A stretch of DNA of 64,000 nucleotides from Montifringilla adamsi (lineage: Eukaryota; Chordata; Aves; Passeriformes; Passeridae), in NCBI GenBank assembly GCA_017590115.1, contig JAGGNK010010225.1, positions 9,816,239 to 9,880,238 on the forward strand, in the 5' to 3' direction. Positions 49,972 through 61,333 of this stretch are shown here, in pieces. Position 1 is the stretch's first letter, and each line of letters starts with the position of its first letter. A model generated the notes under the pieces. That model searched no databases, was not told the origin of the DNA, and saw nothing but the letters and a program-made list of their open reading frames with translations. The position numbers and the translations under genes were made by a program.

Positions 49972-52900
49972 TCCTACTATTTAGAATTAAGGAACAAATT
50001 AGTTAAACTTATGAAAGTCTTAAGCTCTTCAAGACGGCTTTCTTTCACCATGTTTTGTCTAAACATTATTTATTGAAACAATTTATTAAGCAAATTCATA
50101 TTTGGAAAAAAATTTGTAATTTTCAGGCTAACTACCTTAACTCTCATTGTTGTCAGTACTGCAATGCCCTTATTTGAAACAGGTGCTCCATGGACTTTAT
50201 TTCAGCATTGATTAACTTTTTACCTTCCCATTTCCAGAGGTGCAATAACACTTCACCTATTACTTCTCAGAGTTTGTCTTACTGCTTAGGGAACTTATGT
50301 TGAAAAGGTCTTTCTCTTTTGAGCTGGGACACAGTCAGCCTTGCAGGACAGGCCAAGCCAGACAACATCTCATTCAACAAAAGATACTACACCAAAGTAA
50401 ATATTTAAGATTTCCTATTATTTTTAGCTATTACCCATACATTTATTAATAGTTACACTATTATGTTCATTCCCTCCATCCTTTATTGCTCAATACTCTT
50501 CTGCCTTCCAGTTCGTAAGGGAGAGGATTTACACATTAAGAAGGCTTGTATATGGAAAACCAGTATGAGCAGTTTCTTGGGGTGCAGTCTTTGTTGCACT
50601 GACTGAAATGCCAAACCTCCTGCTGCCTCAATACTTTTTAGCAGTTCACTTTATTAGGTCCCACCTGTGAAGTGAAAAGGAATACGATTATTGAAGAAAG
50701 CTTGCTTTTACTTGACAGGTTTCAAGTACCAGATCTAATTATCATGCCATAAACTGACAATTTCAAAGGATAATGTTCTGATAAATACTGTGTTAAAGTC
50801 AACACATTAAACACATTTTCTCATTATGCCAATTGCAATGGAAACAATATTTTCCTTGCCATGGGCACATTAGAACGTGGTCAGGCAGAAGCTGTAACAA
50901 AAACAGGTAACAATTTTATTATCATTAAGGAGAATATGTTCAGCTTCAAACATGGAAGTGGACATCAATTCCTCGAGGCAGCTACTATCCATAAGATGGA
51001 ATTTTAACTGAGCCATCCAAGAATATGGTGGTTTTGGTGCTATGCATTTTTTTGTGTATGTCTATGTATGTGCCCAATACTGTCTTGGAAACTTTTTGGT
51101 TTAAACCTCATTAGAAATAAGCAAATATTTCTCAGACACTTAAATTATTTAAAAATTCATAAAAATATGAAGATGAATAGGAGAGGAGGTTCTATAAATT
51201 CTGTAGAGAGGCTGAAGTGTGAGTTCAAAAGTTTTAAGACCTAAGAGAATCCGCACTGAAAACAGCAGGATCTTTCATACATGCCAGACTGCAAAAAACC
51301 TCCCTCAGAAACCAACCACAAGACAAAAACTGTTTTAGTAGATCCGGTGCTCAACTTATTCAGACAGAAGCCAATATATTCTGCAAAAGAATAGATCAAA
51401 GACAACTATGTGTTTGCTCTTCTCTGCACTGAGAGGAGCCATGTGATCTGGAGTCCCTTACTTGAGAGCTTCTCCTGTCCAGAGAGGCTGCTGGCTGGTG
51501 GGGCTTCCCACATCCCTCAATAGTGGTGTACTTTTGCAAGCAATACCCAGACATACCCAGATACTCCTTGCAGTGAAAACAAAGCATTGCCTGTCTCCTC
51601 AATTTTCCACTTTGATTTAGGAACATGTAGAAGTAAATGTTGAGGTTGACATCATTATTTTTCTTTTATAGAAAACTGATAGATGCAGCTAGCAATCTGT
51701 GTGATAAAAGCGCAATGCCTACCAGTATGCCATTCCCACCCTTTTTAGATAAATATATGCCATGAAATGTGACAAAAACTGTGCCAATCAGATTCTCCTC
51801 CTACAGTCCTGCTTTCAGATAAGCCATCTACAGAGTGCTTTACTTTGCTAGTGTCACAAAACCAAAGAAAGCTAAATATGGAGGAGACAGAGATTGAGAG
51901 AAAAAGGACAATCTTTTGAGTAATACAGCCTTCAGATCTATGTTCATGAAGCCACAAGACAGAAGATTAACAAATCTTGCTGCAGCCTTCCTGAGGTACA
52001 GATGATACAGTCCGAAACTTCTCTAAGCTTCTACTCTTATGTTACTGAATCTTTTGAAGAAAAAGTTAATGATGTTTTGAAAGACTACAAGTGAACAAGG
52101 TTTCTTCCACTTCATTTCTGCTCTCCAAGTGACCTGATTTTGCTGAAAAAGGAGTGAAGAAACTGTCCACAGGGGTTTTCTCTCAAATGAGGTGTTTGCT
52201 GTTATGCAGGACAGTGCTGGGAAGCATTGATGTGTTGCATTTATTCAAGACTGGGGTACTACTCTATTACTGCTGTATCTTTGACTCTCACTACATTCCC
52301 ATTGCTGTCAGACTCATCTCTGAGAAAGAATATTCATATCTGTGCATTGGTGCTGTTAATACGTAACTCACAAACATACTTTAGTTTAATCACATTGCTG
52401 GCCAGCAAAGATCTGTTGCATAATTTTGGCAAAGCATCAATACCTCTTTAACCACATGGCACTCACACATGTCAATTTTTATATTCAGAGCCATGTCCCA
52501 TCAGGACAAGAATGTGAAAATTAATTCAGATGACATGCAGTTGGTATGGTGCAAATAAACAGTGTTCTGACATATCTCAAAGGCATTTGCATAACTGCAA
52601 GGTGCAGGTGTTTCCAAGAATCCCTGGCATGGCTTTTGAATGACAGAGTATTTAGCTTCAGGCTTCCTGGCCAAAATACATTCCAAACACTATGGAAAGA
52701 AAAGAAACATACCAGCTCATATAATAATTTCTAAATATTACTGTATCAGATGGTGATGACTTTCTGAGGAAATTACAGATAAGGTGGGAGGAGAAAGAAA
52801 AATCCCAAGAGAAGGCAACTGTATGGATATGAATCTCAAATACATGAGACATTCAAATCCTTTGGATTAAGTTTCTGCACTAACTTGGCAATGCTTTGAG

Positions 52901-53088
52901 ATAGACAATTATTTTCCCGTTGCTTGCAGTTGCCATGAATTTACTGGAAGCACTGACTCATGCTTAATTAGTGGTGCCTTGGGTTATTTTTTATATTGTT
53001 TTTATGTGTTTATAGCATCTGCTATTTTTAAGGCATGTTACTGTTCTTCAGACTATTTCAGTGGGATCTGGCACAATGATTGTTACAT
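49972..53088. other. AT-rich non-coding stretch
   Basis: No gene, RNA or repeat family is recognised. Open frames are short and unsupported on both strands. Confidence 0.65.
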
Positions 53089-53128
53089 AAGATATTGAAA
53101 CCTGAAAAATACATATTTTCAATATCTT
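53089..53128. repeat. 12-bp inverted repeat (hairpin-forming)
   Basis: AAGATATTGAAA at 53,089-53,100 and its exact complement TTTCAATATCTT at 53,117-53,128 flank a 16-base loop. The stem can be extended past a small bulge by CATA/TATG. It is too short for a typical microRNA precursor, and about one such repeat might be expected by chance in AT-rich DNA of this length. Confidence 0.7.
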
Positions 53129-53712
53129 GTTATGACTTAATTCCAAGCAGACAAATCTATGGATGATAAGCTTTCTTCATGTAAGTCAGTTCATCAAGTA
53201 ATGGACTGGTTATTAGCTAATACACGGAGTTGGCTCCATACCTAAATTCCTCAGAGATAATGAAATTATACCTATTAGAATTATTGCACAGCTCTTTGTA
53301 TCTACATAACAACACTTTTCTATCTGCGAGGAGAGCAGGAAAGTGTTAAAATTTTAAATCCCTAGCAAACCTCAGAGGAAAACATCTTTGTTTGCAGTGT
53401 TTGTTCACCACATGGTGCATGCTTCAGAAGGTGCTAAATCAGCAAAACTGCTGAATTTGAAATATCGGAAACATTCATCTGCCTCTGAATTCAGTTATGC
53501 TATATGTAAAGATCCCAAATAGAATCTGATAGTATAACAGCAATGTGGAATTGCATATTAAACATACCTAACCTGCCATTAAAAACCTCTAATTACAGTC
53601 ATCAGAAGAGTCCCTGTGCTGCTACTTGTCATGCAATATCTATATCTCATTTTAATGGGAGAATATAGTATTTCTGATTATGTCGCTTAATGTACAATGC
53701 ATGAAAGTTATG

Positions 53713-53780
53713 GGCCTGAACCTGTTCCCATGGAGGTCAATGGCAGTTTTGCCATTGTCTCCAATTAGAACAGGATGTCA
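53713..53780. mobile_element. old palindromic amniote repeat (MITE-like)
   Basis: The interval is a degenerate inverted repeat centred on CAATGGCA-GTTT-TGCCATTG (53,738-53,757). About 22 of 30 bases pair between the arms, including CCTGTTCCCA on the left and AGAACAGGA on the right. From memory, the core resembles a palindromic element common in turtles, crocodilians and birds, whose arms contain CCCATTGAAGTCAATGG. I cannot give its database name. A foldback DNA-transposon remnant is the likeliest origin; a selected hairpin is the alternative. It lies 20 bases from an octamer/homeodomain cluster. Confidence 0.6.
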
Positions 53781-53800
53781 TTTTACGACACTAGAGTTTC

Positions 53801-53816
53801 ATTTGCATTAATTAAT
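53801..53816. promoter_or_regulatory. POU octamer abutting a homeodomain site
   Basis: A perfect octamer ATTTGCAT (53,801-53,808) is directly followed by TAATTAAT (53,809-53,816). Further TAAT/ATTA cores lie on both sides (CCAATTAGAA at 53,761, TTCATTAG at about 53,890). Such dense clusters are typical of developmental enhancers, but in AT-rich DNA individual TAAT cores are cheap. The octamer fused to a homeodomain site is the more specific part. Confidence 0.35.
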
Positions 53817-54829
53817 TTACTTAGCAGGTAATGAAAAACCTGAAAAAGCAGCCCTCTGGCTCATGAGTCTGGCACCGTATTTAATATTTTCATTAGAAAT
53901 AATTGCATTGATAAAGTTCTAAGCAGAAGAGGGTAAGACAGATCAGTGTATTAGGCAAAATCAAGCCTTGATTGGGAAGCTCTGAGACTGCCTTCCATGC
54001 CCTGGCCTTGTTTTCTTTCATTTGTCCTAGGCCTAGGATGTTGAATCTTTAATGCTTAGCAGTGTTAGATTCAGGCATAACAGTTCCATACTTTATGGAT
54101 GAATAGGATTTATACATCATGGAGACATTTGCTCAGCAGACACTGCAGAACTGGTAGCTGGTTTTTGGGTCAGTAGCCTCAATGGGAACAGCAAAGCTAG
54201 ATCGGAGATGAGGCTGAGGTGCTTCTTCACATCATGGTTGAAACCAGGGATAATATAAGGTGCTTTGATTTCTTAAATTAAATGTAAGCCAGATCAGTCT
54301 CCTGAGTTTTTTAGCTTTTAAGGTGCTAACAGCATCTCTAATATTAGCATCAGGCTCATGCCTGGGAAAGATAGGAAGATGCAAAACCAGTGATGGAGGC
54401 AGTTCTGCCAGGTGGGAAGGATTGCATTGTGTCAGCTGCTGGGGATGGAGGGTAGCTCCAAAATGCACACTCTGGGACTGCTGAAATATAAGGACTCCAT
54501 ACATAAAACTTCTCACAGAAAGGACAGGAATTAAATTATCTTCCAGTGAGCCAGTGACAGCTGAAGAATTACAGTGGCCTGCTGTAGTAGTGGTATGGCC
54601 CAGCAGTGGATGTACTAGTTCAGGATTTCTGTGATCTGATCTCCACAGGCTGCCACATACTTCCCCTGTCTAGAAGACAGAAGTCTGGCAAAGCCACTTC
54701 TCCTTCTGGGCACTGCTTCTATAGCCTGGGGGTAATAACTCCTCTTTACCTCCTAAGGTTTCTGTTTTGGTTGGGTTTGCAAGGTGCTTAGTTATCCAAG
54801 TGTTGGCAGCTATAAAACATGGAGATCAA

Positions 54830-54868
54830 TTGAAAACCCGTCAGTCAGAACTTGAAAACCCATCAGTC
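54830..54868. repeat. 17-bp direct repeat, one mismatch
   Basis: TTGAAAACCCGTCAGTC at 54,830-54,846 recurs as TTGAAAACCCATCAGTC at 54,852-54,868, a 22-bp period. The single difference is a CpG to CpA change, as expected from deamination of one copy. Confidence 0.85.
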
Positions 54869-56434
54869 TCTGTATTCAGAGCTTTTTGTTAAATTAAGAA
54901 GTAAAAAAAAAAGTGAGACAATATTGGCTTGAAGTCTGCTTGTCCTCTTTAGCATATTGCTGTGATTGTCCTGGAATACTTTTAGCCAGGCACACTGTAC
55001 TTTATGGACATTACTGTAGAAATACTTGCTGAGAAAAGCTATTTTATTAATTGGGTATTCTCACTGTAAGTCATGTGATATCCCAGAAGACACTTTATAA
55101 ATAAAGCGTATTTGCATCAGGAGTTTTTAAAGGTTCTCTATTTTACAAAATAATAGTTCACAGTGTAAACTAAATCCATTGAGGTGAAGCTTATCAGTTG
55201 AGCACTTAAATAAAATGAAATCAAATGCCATTTCCAGTGGAGAAAACAAATGCTTCTTATTTGGCATGATATTTTACATATCTATGTATCACTTTAAAGA
55301 AGGTAATTGATGATGTTCATCTTGTAGAAAAAATGAGTTTGCATGGCAAGAAATAAGCCTATATATCTGCCTCACTTGGACCAGTCCTTTCTATGTGAAA
55401 TCTGAAGATTTTCATCTGCTTCCCAGAAAAAAATGCTGAATTCAGAAAATTAAAAATATCTAATTTTAGATTTCATTATATTTTTCAGATTTGTTACTCT
55501 TTGTGGCAATCACAAGAGTAGGGAAAGAAAAAAAAATTTAGGAGCGCCACAAGATAAAACATTGGGTTAAACACATTAAGAAAAAAATTCATTTGAGCTG
55601 TTTTAAAAAGATAGAGAGCTAATGCCAATGCATATGATACAACATTTAGATCTTCTTGTTAGTTAATAATAACATATTCATTTTTTTGGCTGATGGAATC
55701 ACTCTTCTAAAGTGCACTTTGACTTTTTAAAAAATAACACAGCAGCTTCTTTCTTAACTCTTAGCTTACCACTTCACTAATTTATTTGAAGGCTTGGTGT
55801 ATCTCTGAGAAATGCCACTTATTCAGAAAGTTCTTTATTTCTTTTTGAAGACTGGCAGTTTAGAGCCTGTATCCTGTAGCTTAAAGCACAATTTTTTTTC
55901 AGATTTTACTCTGATTATGATTCAGTTCCACTTTAAAACTGACTCTTTTATTTCGCCTGTGAACGAAAATATAGCATTACGCAGAAAAGCTTTGCAACTC
56001 TTGAAACCCCATTCCCCACCCCCTTTTTTGTTACTGTTCCTTCTACAATACACAGAAGAGGGAAATTTAAAAAGGGGATTGCCCTGATAGTCACAAAACA
56101 CAGACAGGCACCCTTAAGCTGCCTGGGCCCCAAGGCTTCTGCTAATTATTGTCAAATTTACCTCCATGTCTCCAAAGTAACAATTTTTGCTTGATTACAT
56201 AAGGACACCTGTCCACCTATTGATTTCTCCCTAAAATCTTATTGCTGTATCTGGTAGATACAGTCCTCAAATATTACTTTCTTAAAAATTTCTTGAAAAT
56301 CAGCTGCTGGATGAAGGATGGAGAGCCAGGCTAATGACACCACTGCAGAAAAGTCACCTGGGCTCAGTAGGTACCTGTTCTCTTTGGTAGAGTTTCCTTA
56401 CAGGCCAAAAGACAGAGCAATCCCTCCAAACTGG

Positions 56435-56435
56435 C

Positions 56436-56476
<41 letters not shown>
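56435..56476. repeat. (CAA)14 microsatellite
   Basis: Fourteen uninterrupted CAA units followed by an A run. A perfect trinucleotide array of this length is likely to be length-polymorphic. In one + frame it reads as polyglutamine, but the surrounding frame has no support as a gene. Confidence 0.95.
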
Positions 56477-57821
56477 AAAAGCTGTCTCTTTCTCAGTGAT
56501 GGAGAAAGAGGCATGGAGAAGAAAAATATCAGGGCAATGGCTCAGATGATGGTGAGTGCTTTACGGCACAGCAGTAACTGATCAGATAGAACCCATTCCA
56601 CTGCAATAGGAAAAGCTCTTCATACAGAAAGGCAAGGAAAAGTACTCTTCATTAATTCCATTACCTATGGCATAATTTGCTTAAAATAGGACTCAATGCA
56701 TTATACCATAGAGGAAAAAAGAACTAGAAAGAACACTAAATCTAGATTAGAGATTACATAGTTTCTCATTATTTAATCTACCTCTCAAAGACTGATGAGG
56801 TTTAGATTTTACTCTGGAGAATGCGAGATGATATTTTAGCATGTTTAATCACCACAGTGTTATCAAGAATCTTCACGGTTCCAAAATATTCATTAGATAT
56901 CAGCGTTGTATAGGGGGTTAAGAAAAGTTTACGTAAGATCTAATTATTAACTCCAGTCAAACACAGCTTCCCTCCCTACTTCCTAAAACCACACTCATCT
57001 GCAGAAAGACCCATCAGGACATCTCCATACATCTTGAAGAGGAGAAATGGGGAGAGGAAGAGTCTTCACTTCTTCAGAATTTCAGATGTTGAAGAACAAA
57101 GGGTGAGATACAAACAAGAACAAATGGATTTAGTATGAGTTGAAATCTCACAACTCTTATTTATCTGGTTGTCTCCAGACTTCTCATTGGCACCATTTGC
57201 ATGATAAGCAGCGGAAGTCTTCTTCTGTAACACTTGGGGAGTTATCTTTGGCTTGCTTTCATAGGTTTTTATGAGAAAAATGTTGACTGAAATCTAATAC
57301 CTGTGCCAAAACCAACTTTCAGGATGTTCCATTTGAATAAACCCAGCTGGAAAATCACCTCTAAACAGGATCTTATTGAAACTCTGAAGCCTTTATCTGA
57401 TAGGAGCTTTCTTAATAAGTTTTTTTTTTAAATAAGACACTGAACTTGATGAAACTCAGAATGTTTTTTTGTCTAATAAAATATTGAATAATGTACAATC
57501 CTATACAATCTAATGGATGCTCAGGTAAAAAAAAAAATCTTATGCAAAAATGTTTCCCACATGCAATGCTTAGAAAACTTAACTCAAAATTATATTAATT
57601 ATCCTATAGTTTTCATAAAAGAAACACCAATCTTTCTTTGTAGAGGTAATTCTTAGGTGAAATTAGGCATTGCCGGAAAATAGTCAAGCACAAAAATGAA
57701 AAGCTATGCCCTTGTTGCTCCATATTTGGAAAGCTGAACACTTTAGCATCAAACCCAATAGCTCTGAAAGCTGAATGGGTAGTTACGATATGGTACATAA
57801 AAAATAATCTAGGGACAATTC

Positions 57822-58092
57822 TTAAGAGTTTTTCAGTTCAGCACCTTTCTGTGGTTGTTTAGCTGGGAAAACATGACGATGGAAGGGATTGACTTGTGTT
57901 TCTTGAGATGTGTTTTTAAACATGGGAGTTGGGAAATACTCAAACCGAGGTTGTAAAATAAGACCAGATAACACTGAGAGCAAGAAAATACTGACCTGGG
58001 AAGTACTCCATAAATGGTAGGCTGCCTTCACAAAGCAAAGTGCATCAGTTTTATAACTCAGAACACTAAACAGTGACACCAAAGCTTCCAAA
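57822..58092 (-). other. candidate terminal exon with membrane-like segment
   Basis: On the - strand a very strong acceptor (CCTTTTTTTCCTGCAG) ends at 58,093. From 58,092 the phase-2 frame is open for 89 codons to TAA. The peptide starts LEALVSLFSVLSYKTDALCF and includes a hydrophobic run QVSIFLLSVLSGLIL. It ends in a hydrophilic tail containing N-T-S and the string PFHRHVFPAKQPQKGAELKN. This would suit the last exon of a membrane protein whose tail follows one membrane segment. The nearest upstream donor (CCAG|GTATGC at 58,156/58,155) would leave an intron of only 63 bases and an in-frame stop close behind, so no partner exon is established. I do not recognise the family. Confidence 0.25.
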
Positions 58093-58155
58093 CTGCAGGA
58101 AAAAAAGGTCTCTGTGGCAATTTTTCAGCATACAAACTAATAAAGAAACGCATAC

Positions 58156-60829
58156 CTGGTGTTCAAAATTTTTACAGTCTTGCAGAGTACATTTTAGTTC
58201 CATTTGTGATCATCCCATAAACTGAAGAGTGTGTTCAGATCATGTTTTGATGGGCTGAATTCTAAATGCAAGGCCATGTTTCCACATTCTAACATAGTAC
58301 AGTCAATGCAACTCAACTGTGCAAACAATATTTGAATGCCTCAAGGTTTTTGCTTCTTTATAAAGTGACTGTAAGAGGACAGCTTCCTATTTGAAGCTTT
58401 CATGGAGATGTATTCTGAATAGAAGAAGATACACAAAATCATAACAAGCTGTTACATGAAGAATTAGCTTTTCTCTATGCTTCAAAGTTAATGTGTAAAC
58501 TTATTCTCAAAGCAACTGTTGTGATATCCTGAATGCATCTCTCCCTGTGAGGAAGTAATTTAAACTTGTATAGTAGCAGCAAATCCTAAGAAAGCATTAA
58601 TGATGTTTCACCAGCGGAAAAAGGGTTTGAATCTGCTTTTCCATTGTTAGAGGCAAGACAAAGCCTCTGCTTTTCTTCAGTGCAGCAACCGCAGTCAAAA
58701 AACATACAGGGGTGCCATGTTTAGAGCACTGTCATTCAGTAAGATAATTTCCTGATTTTTCTGAACACAGTTTTTGTGCGTATAAAGAAAGCAGTTCTGT
58801 GAAGAAAGTCAGTGCTCCTTCCATTTAACAGCTCTATGTGCATACCAGAAATCTCTGCCAACTACTGTTCAACATAATTAAATAATTAAAAAATATAAAT
58901 ATTCTGACTATTCACTAGCTGTTTTGTTTGGAGTCCAGCAAAAGAAGAGAGACAGCCAACAGGGCCAAGAGATGAGAACACAGAGTATCCCCAACGAGGC
59001 CGCTGCCGCCTGTGTGAAACAGTGCAGGGATCAGTGCAGGGAGCATGCACTGCAATCCAATTAATTTTCTATTAAAGGACAGGTACAGAACAAGTTGCAG
59101 CTGCATGCAGGTCCTCTTTCATTCATCTTCTAGAATCTACATTTTAAAAGCATGGCTGCAGAAGCATGGAACATTTAAGGGAAAAATGCTGGATTTCCCA
59201 GTAAACCAGATATGTCACATTTTCTCAGGGAGGCAAGGCAGCAGTGATGCTGCTCCTGAACGGGACAGCTGATTCTTCCCACAGCTGTATTGCTGTAGAC
59301 TCTCTGCAGATCCAGGTAGGATACTCCTCCTGAATTCCCTGTTTTCATAGCTCTCCTCACACAGAAGGACAATAAATTTCTGTGTGTTCCCTATTGCGTT
59401 GCTTCCCACACATCAAGAACCCCTGATCCATGGGCCTGATTAGGCAAGTGGTGTGTCTGGTTTCCATGAGGCACAAGCTGTGGAATCCTCAGAAACCAGG
59501 CCGAAACAGCACTGAAGCCAGACTTGTTTCAGGAAGGAGTCTGTTTTGAATTATGCTTCCTATTAGTGGTAGATTTAAAAATTAGGGAACTATGAGTAAA
59601 TCTGGAACTTAACAAGGCTTAAAATAGGCCTGGGTCACAAATCTTGATGACTGTGTGACGGGCTGGTCTTCACTGTAACAAGGAGGTCTTTAACACAAAA
59701 AGTAAGTAGAAAAAGAGTGACTCCAGAGTGACTGGAGTATGGGGGATGGGAAATAATAAAGGTAAGTTATTTCTTCCCATCTTATGTTCTGAAACACAGG
59801 AAAAGTTTACACAAATGGTAAACATATGGAATAAATTATCAGGAGAGTGATCTCAAAACAAAGACTACAACGGAGTTCAAGTGACACATTTCTGGAACAG
59901 AAATGGATGGTGCCATAAAGTCAACACAAGAAAGTAGGATTATGATTAACCTGAAAAAGGGCAAGCAAATTAGACCAAGCCATTTTCCTATTCCTTATGG
60001 CAGCTTCCCAAGACCGCACATCTGAAATGTGTAATTTAACACAAGCCCAAAGAGCCTTCCTTGCCAACTACAGATAAATTAATCAAACATATTCTTGTAC
60101 CAGATGAGTAGTAGGTATTTATACAAATAAAGAGGCATGATCTATTTATACACATACGCACCCAGATGCCTGTGTATGTTTATTATAGTTGAATTGAAAT
60201 TAGATAACCAACATAAAAACCATTACACAACATTATACAGGTCAATTAGTTCACTGCTTGAGTTTCAGCCAGGCTGGCCATAAAGTCAGGTAATAAAGCT
60301 GCAATGCTTTGAAAACACAGATGTATTTGAAATGAGTTGCTCCACGTGATTAAAAGAGATGTGAGAGGTCAGGAGAACAATATAACCTAACACCATGTCT
60401 ACACTGCAGACTTCAGCAGCCACAGCTACACCAAGCAGAAGCAGGAAACTGTTTAATACCTGCCTGACACAGCCATACCACCAGCTGTGCCACAAGAATT
60501 AATGTAATTACACTGGTATAAAGCTGAAATTTCATAAATGGAACTTCTTTTAATTGGTGTTTTTCCCATGCTGGTATGATATACAGATGTGCTAACATAA
60601 CCACAGCTCTAATACAAACACTTTCTGCAGCAATAACACAGATACAGCCAAAACCATCCAGGGCACAGAAACACATGCTAAGAGTTTACTTTGACTATAT
60701 CTACACTAAATATATTACATCACCAATGTGCTCCAAATACATACAACGAGGGATTTGTGGGAAAAACATACAAAAGCTGCCTCACAAGCAGCACTCCAGC
60801 GAAGCTGGCCCTTCCAGCAGCCCAGCTGT
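58156..60829. other. non-coding stretch upstream of the CpG island
   Basis: AT-rich, with no firmly supported gene. The only item of note is a - strand signal-peptide-like open frame with a phase-1 donor (60,460-60,535). CpG frequency begins to rise after about 60,850. Confidence 0.6.
60460..60535 (-). other. signal-peptide-like open frame ending at a donor
   Basis: On the - strand ATG at 60,535 opens 25 codons, MKFQLYTSVITLILVAQLVV then WLCQA, and reaches the donor GCAG|GTATTA in phase 1. A short basic start, a long hydrophobic core and a small residue before a phase-1 intron is the usual shape of a secreted-protein first exon. Against it, the start has T at -3, the frame is open well upstream of this ATG, and no second exon of matching phase was found. 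Hydrophobic frames arise easily in T-rich DNA. Confidence 0.2.
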
Positions 60830-60842
60830 GTTGCTTAGCAAC
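60830..60842. promoter_or_regulatory. RFX-type X-box
   Basis: GTTGCTTAGCAAC is two half-sites, GTTGCT and AGCAAC, around one base. It fits the published RFX consensus GTNRCC-N(0-3)-RGYAAC except for one position. It lies about 870 bp upstream of the start codon at 61,708, at the edge of the CpG island. RFX factors drive many ciliary and some immune genes. The distance from the likely transcription start is longer than for most functional X-boxes, so this is a candidate only. Confidence 0.4.
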
Positions 60843-61181
60843 AGCATCTCTTTTTGCCGCTGCCCACACACCTGTGCTAACAGACACCAATACGAACGAG
60901 CCTGTTCACACTGCTTCAACGATTTCCTCAAGTTCCACGGCTTGATTTTGCTTGATTTTGGGACACTGCCACAGGCACGAGGCTGGGCTGTCTAGGCTGC
61001 GGCTGTCTGCCGTGCTAAACCCTGACACTGGTAAGGACAGAAAGCCGAGAGGGACAACGTCCGCACCGCGCTCCGAAAAAAAGATGGAAAGACGCCTGGA
61101 AGAAATTAGATCTCCACACCCACCGACCCAGCCCTGCCCGCCCTTGTGGGAGGAGGGGGGGACGCCAGGCCCTGCCTTAGT

Positions 61182-61188
61182 GGGCGGG
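61182..61188. promoter_or_regulatory. GC box (Sp/KLF site)
   Basis: GGGCGGG in the context TAGTGGGCGGGACAATC. It stands about 40 bp upstream of the CCAAT box, a usual spacing in CpG-island promoters. Confidence 0.6.
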
Positions 61189-61197
61189 ACAATCACT

Positions 61198-61225
61198 GGG
61201 TCATTCTTATCGGGTCATTCTTATC
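61198..61225. repeat. 14-bp perfect tandem duplication in the promoter
   Basis: GGGTCATTCTTATC occurs twice with no spacer (61,198-61,211 and 61,212-61,225). The last C of the second copy is the first base of the CCAAT box. The unit contains GGTCA, a nuclear-receptor half-site, in each copy. Copy number could influence promoter activity. Confidence 0.9.
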
Positions 61226-61229
61226 CAAT
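61225..61229 (+). promoter_or_regulatory. CCAAT box
   Basis: CCAAT in the context TTATCCAATAGCC fits the NF-Y consensus (CCAATAG). NF-Y sites usually lie 60-100 bp upstream of the start, so transcription may begin near 61,290-61,330. That position would place the E-box and upstream ORF in the 5' leader. Confidence 0.5.
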
Positions 61230-61333
61230 AGCCGACTTCTCGCGCCCTCCGGGGCGGAACGCGTGGGGGAGCGGGCGCCGAGCGCCACGTTTGGTCCTGG
61301 CGCGGGGCGGAGCGCGCGCTGCCCTCACGCAGG

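Larger units (their letters stand above)
53817..57821. other. non-coding stretch with microsatellite
   Basis: No supported gene. Included are a 17-bp direct repeat (54,830-54,868), a (CAA)14 microsatellite (56,435-56,476) and AT-rich sequence with short A and T runs. The open frame spanning the microsatellite reads poly-Gln only because of the repeat. Confidence 0.65.

Noticed and set aside
56318..56581. Polyglutamine-containing open frame
   Set aside because: The glutamine run is just the (CAA)14 microsatellite. The flanking codons show no sign of a gene.
58093..58155. 63-base intron joining 58,156 to 58,092 on the - strand
   Set aside because: It is shorter than normal vertebrate introns, and the upstream block has an in-frame stop within about a dozen codons in the required phase.
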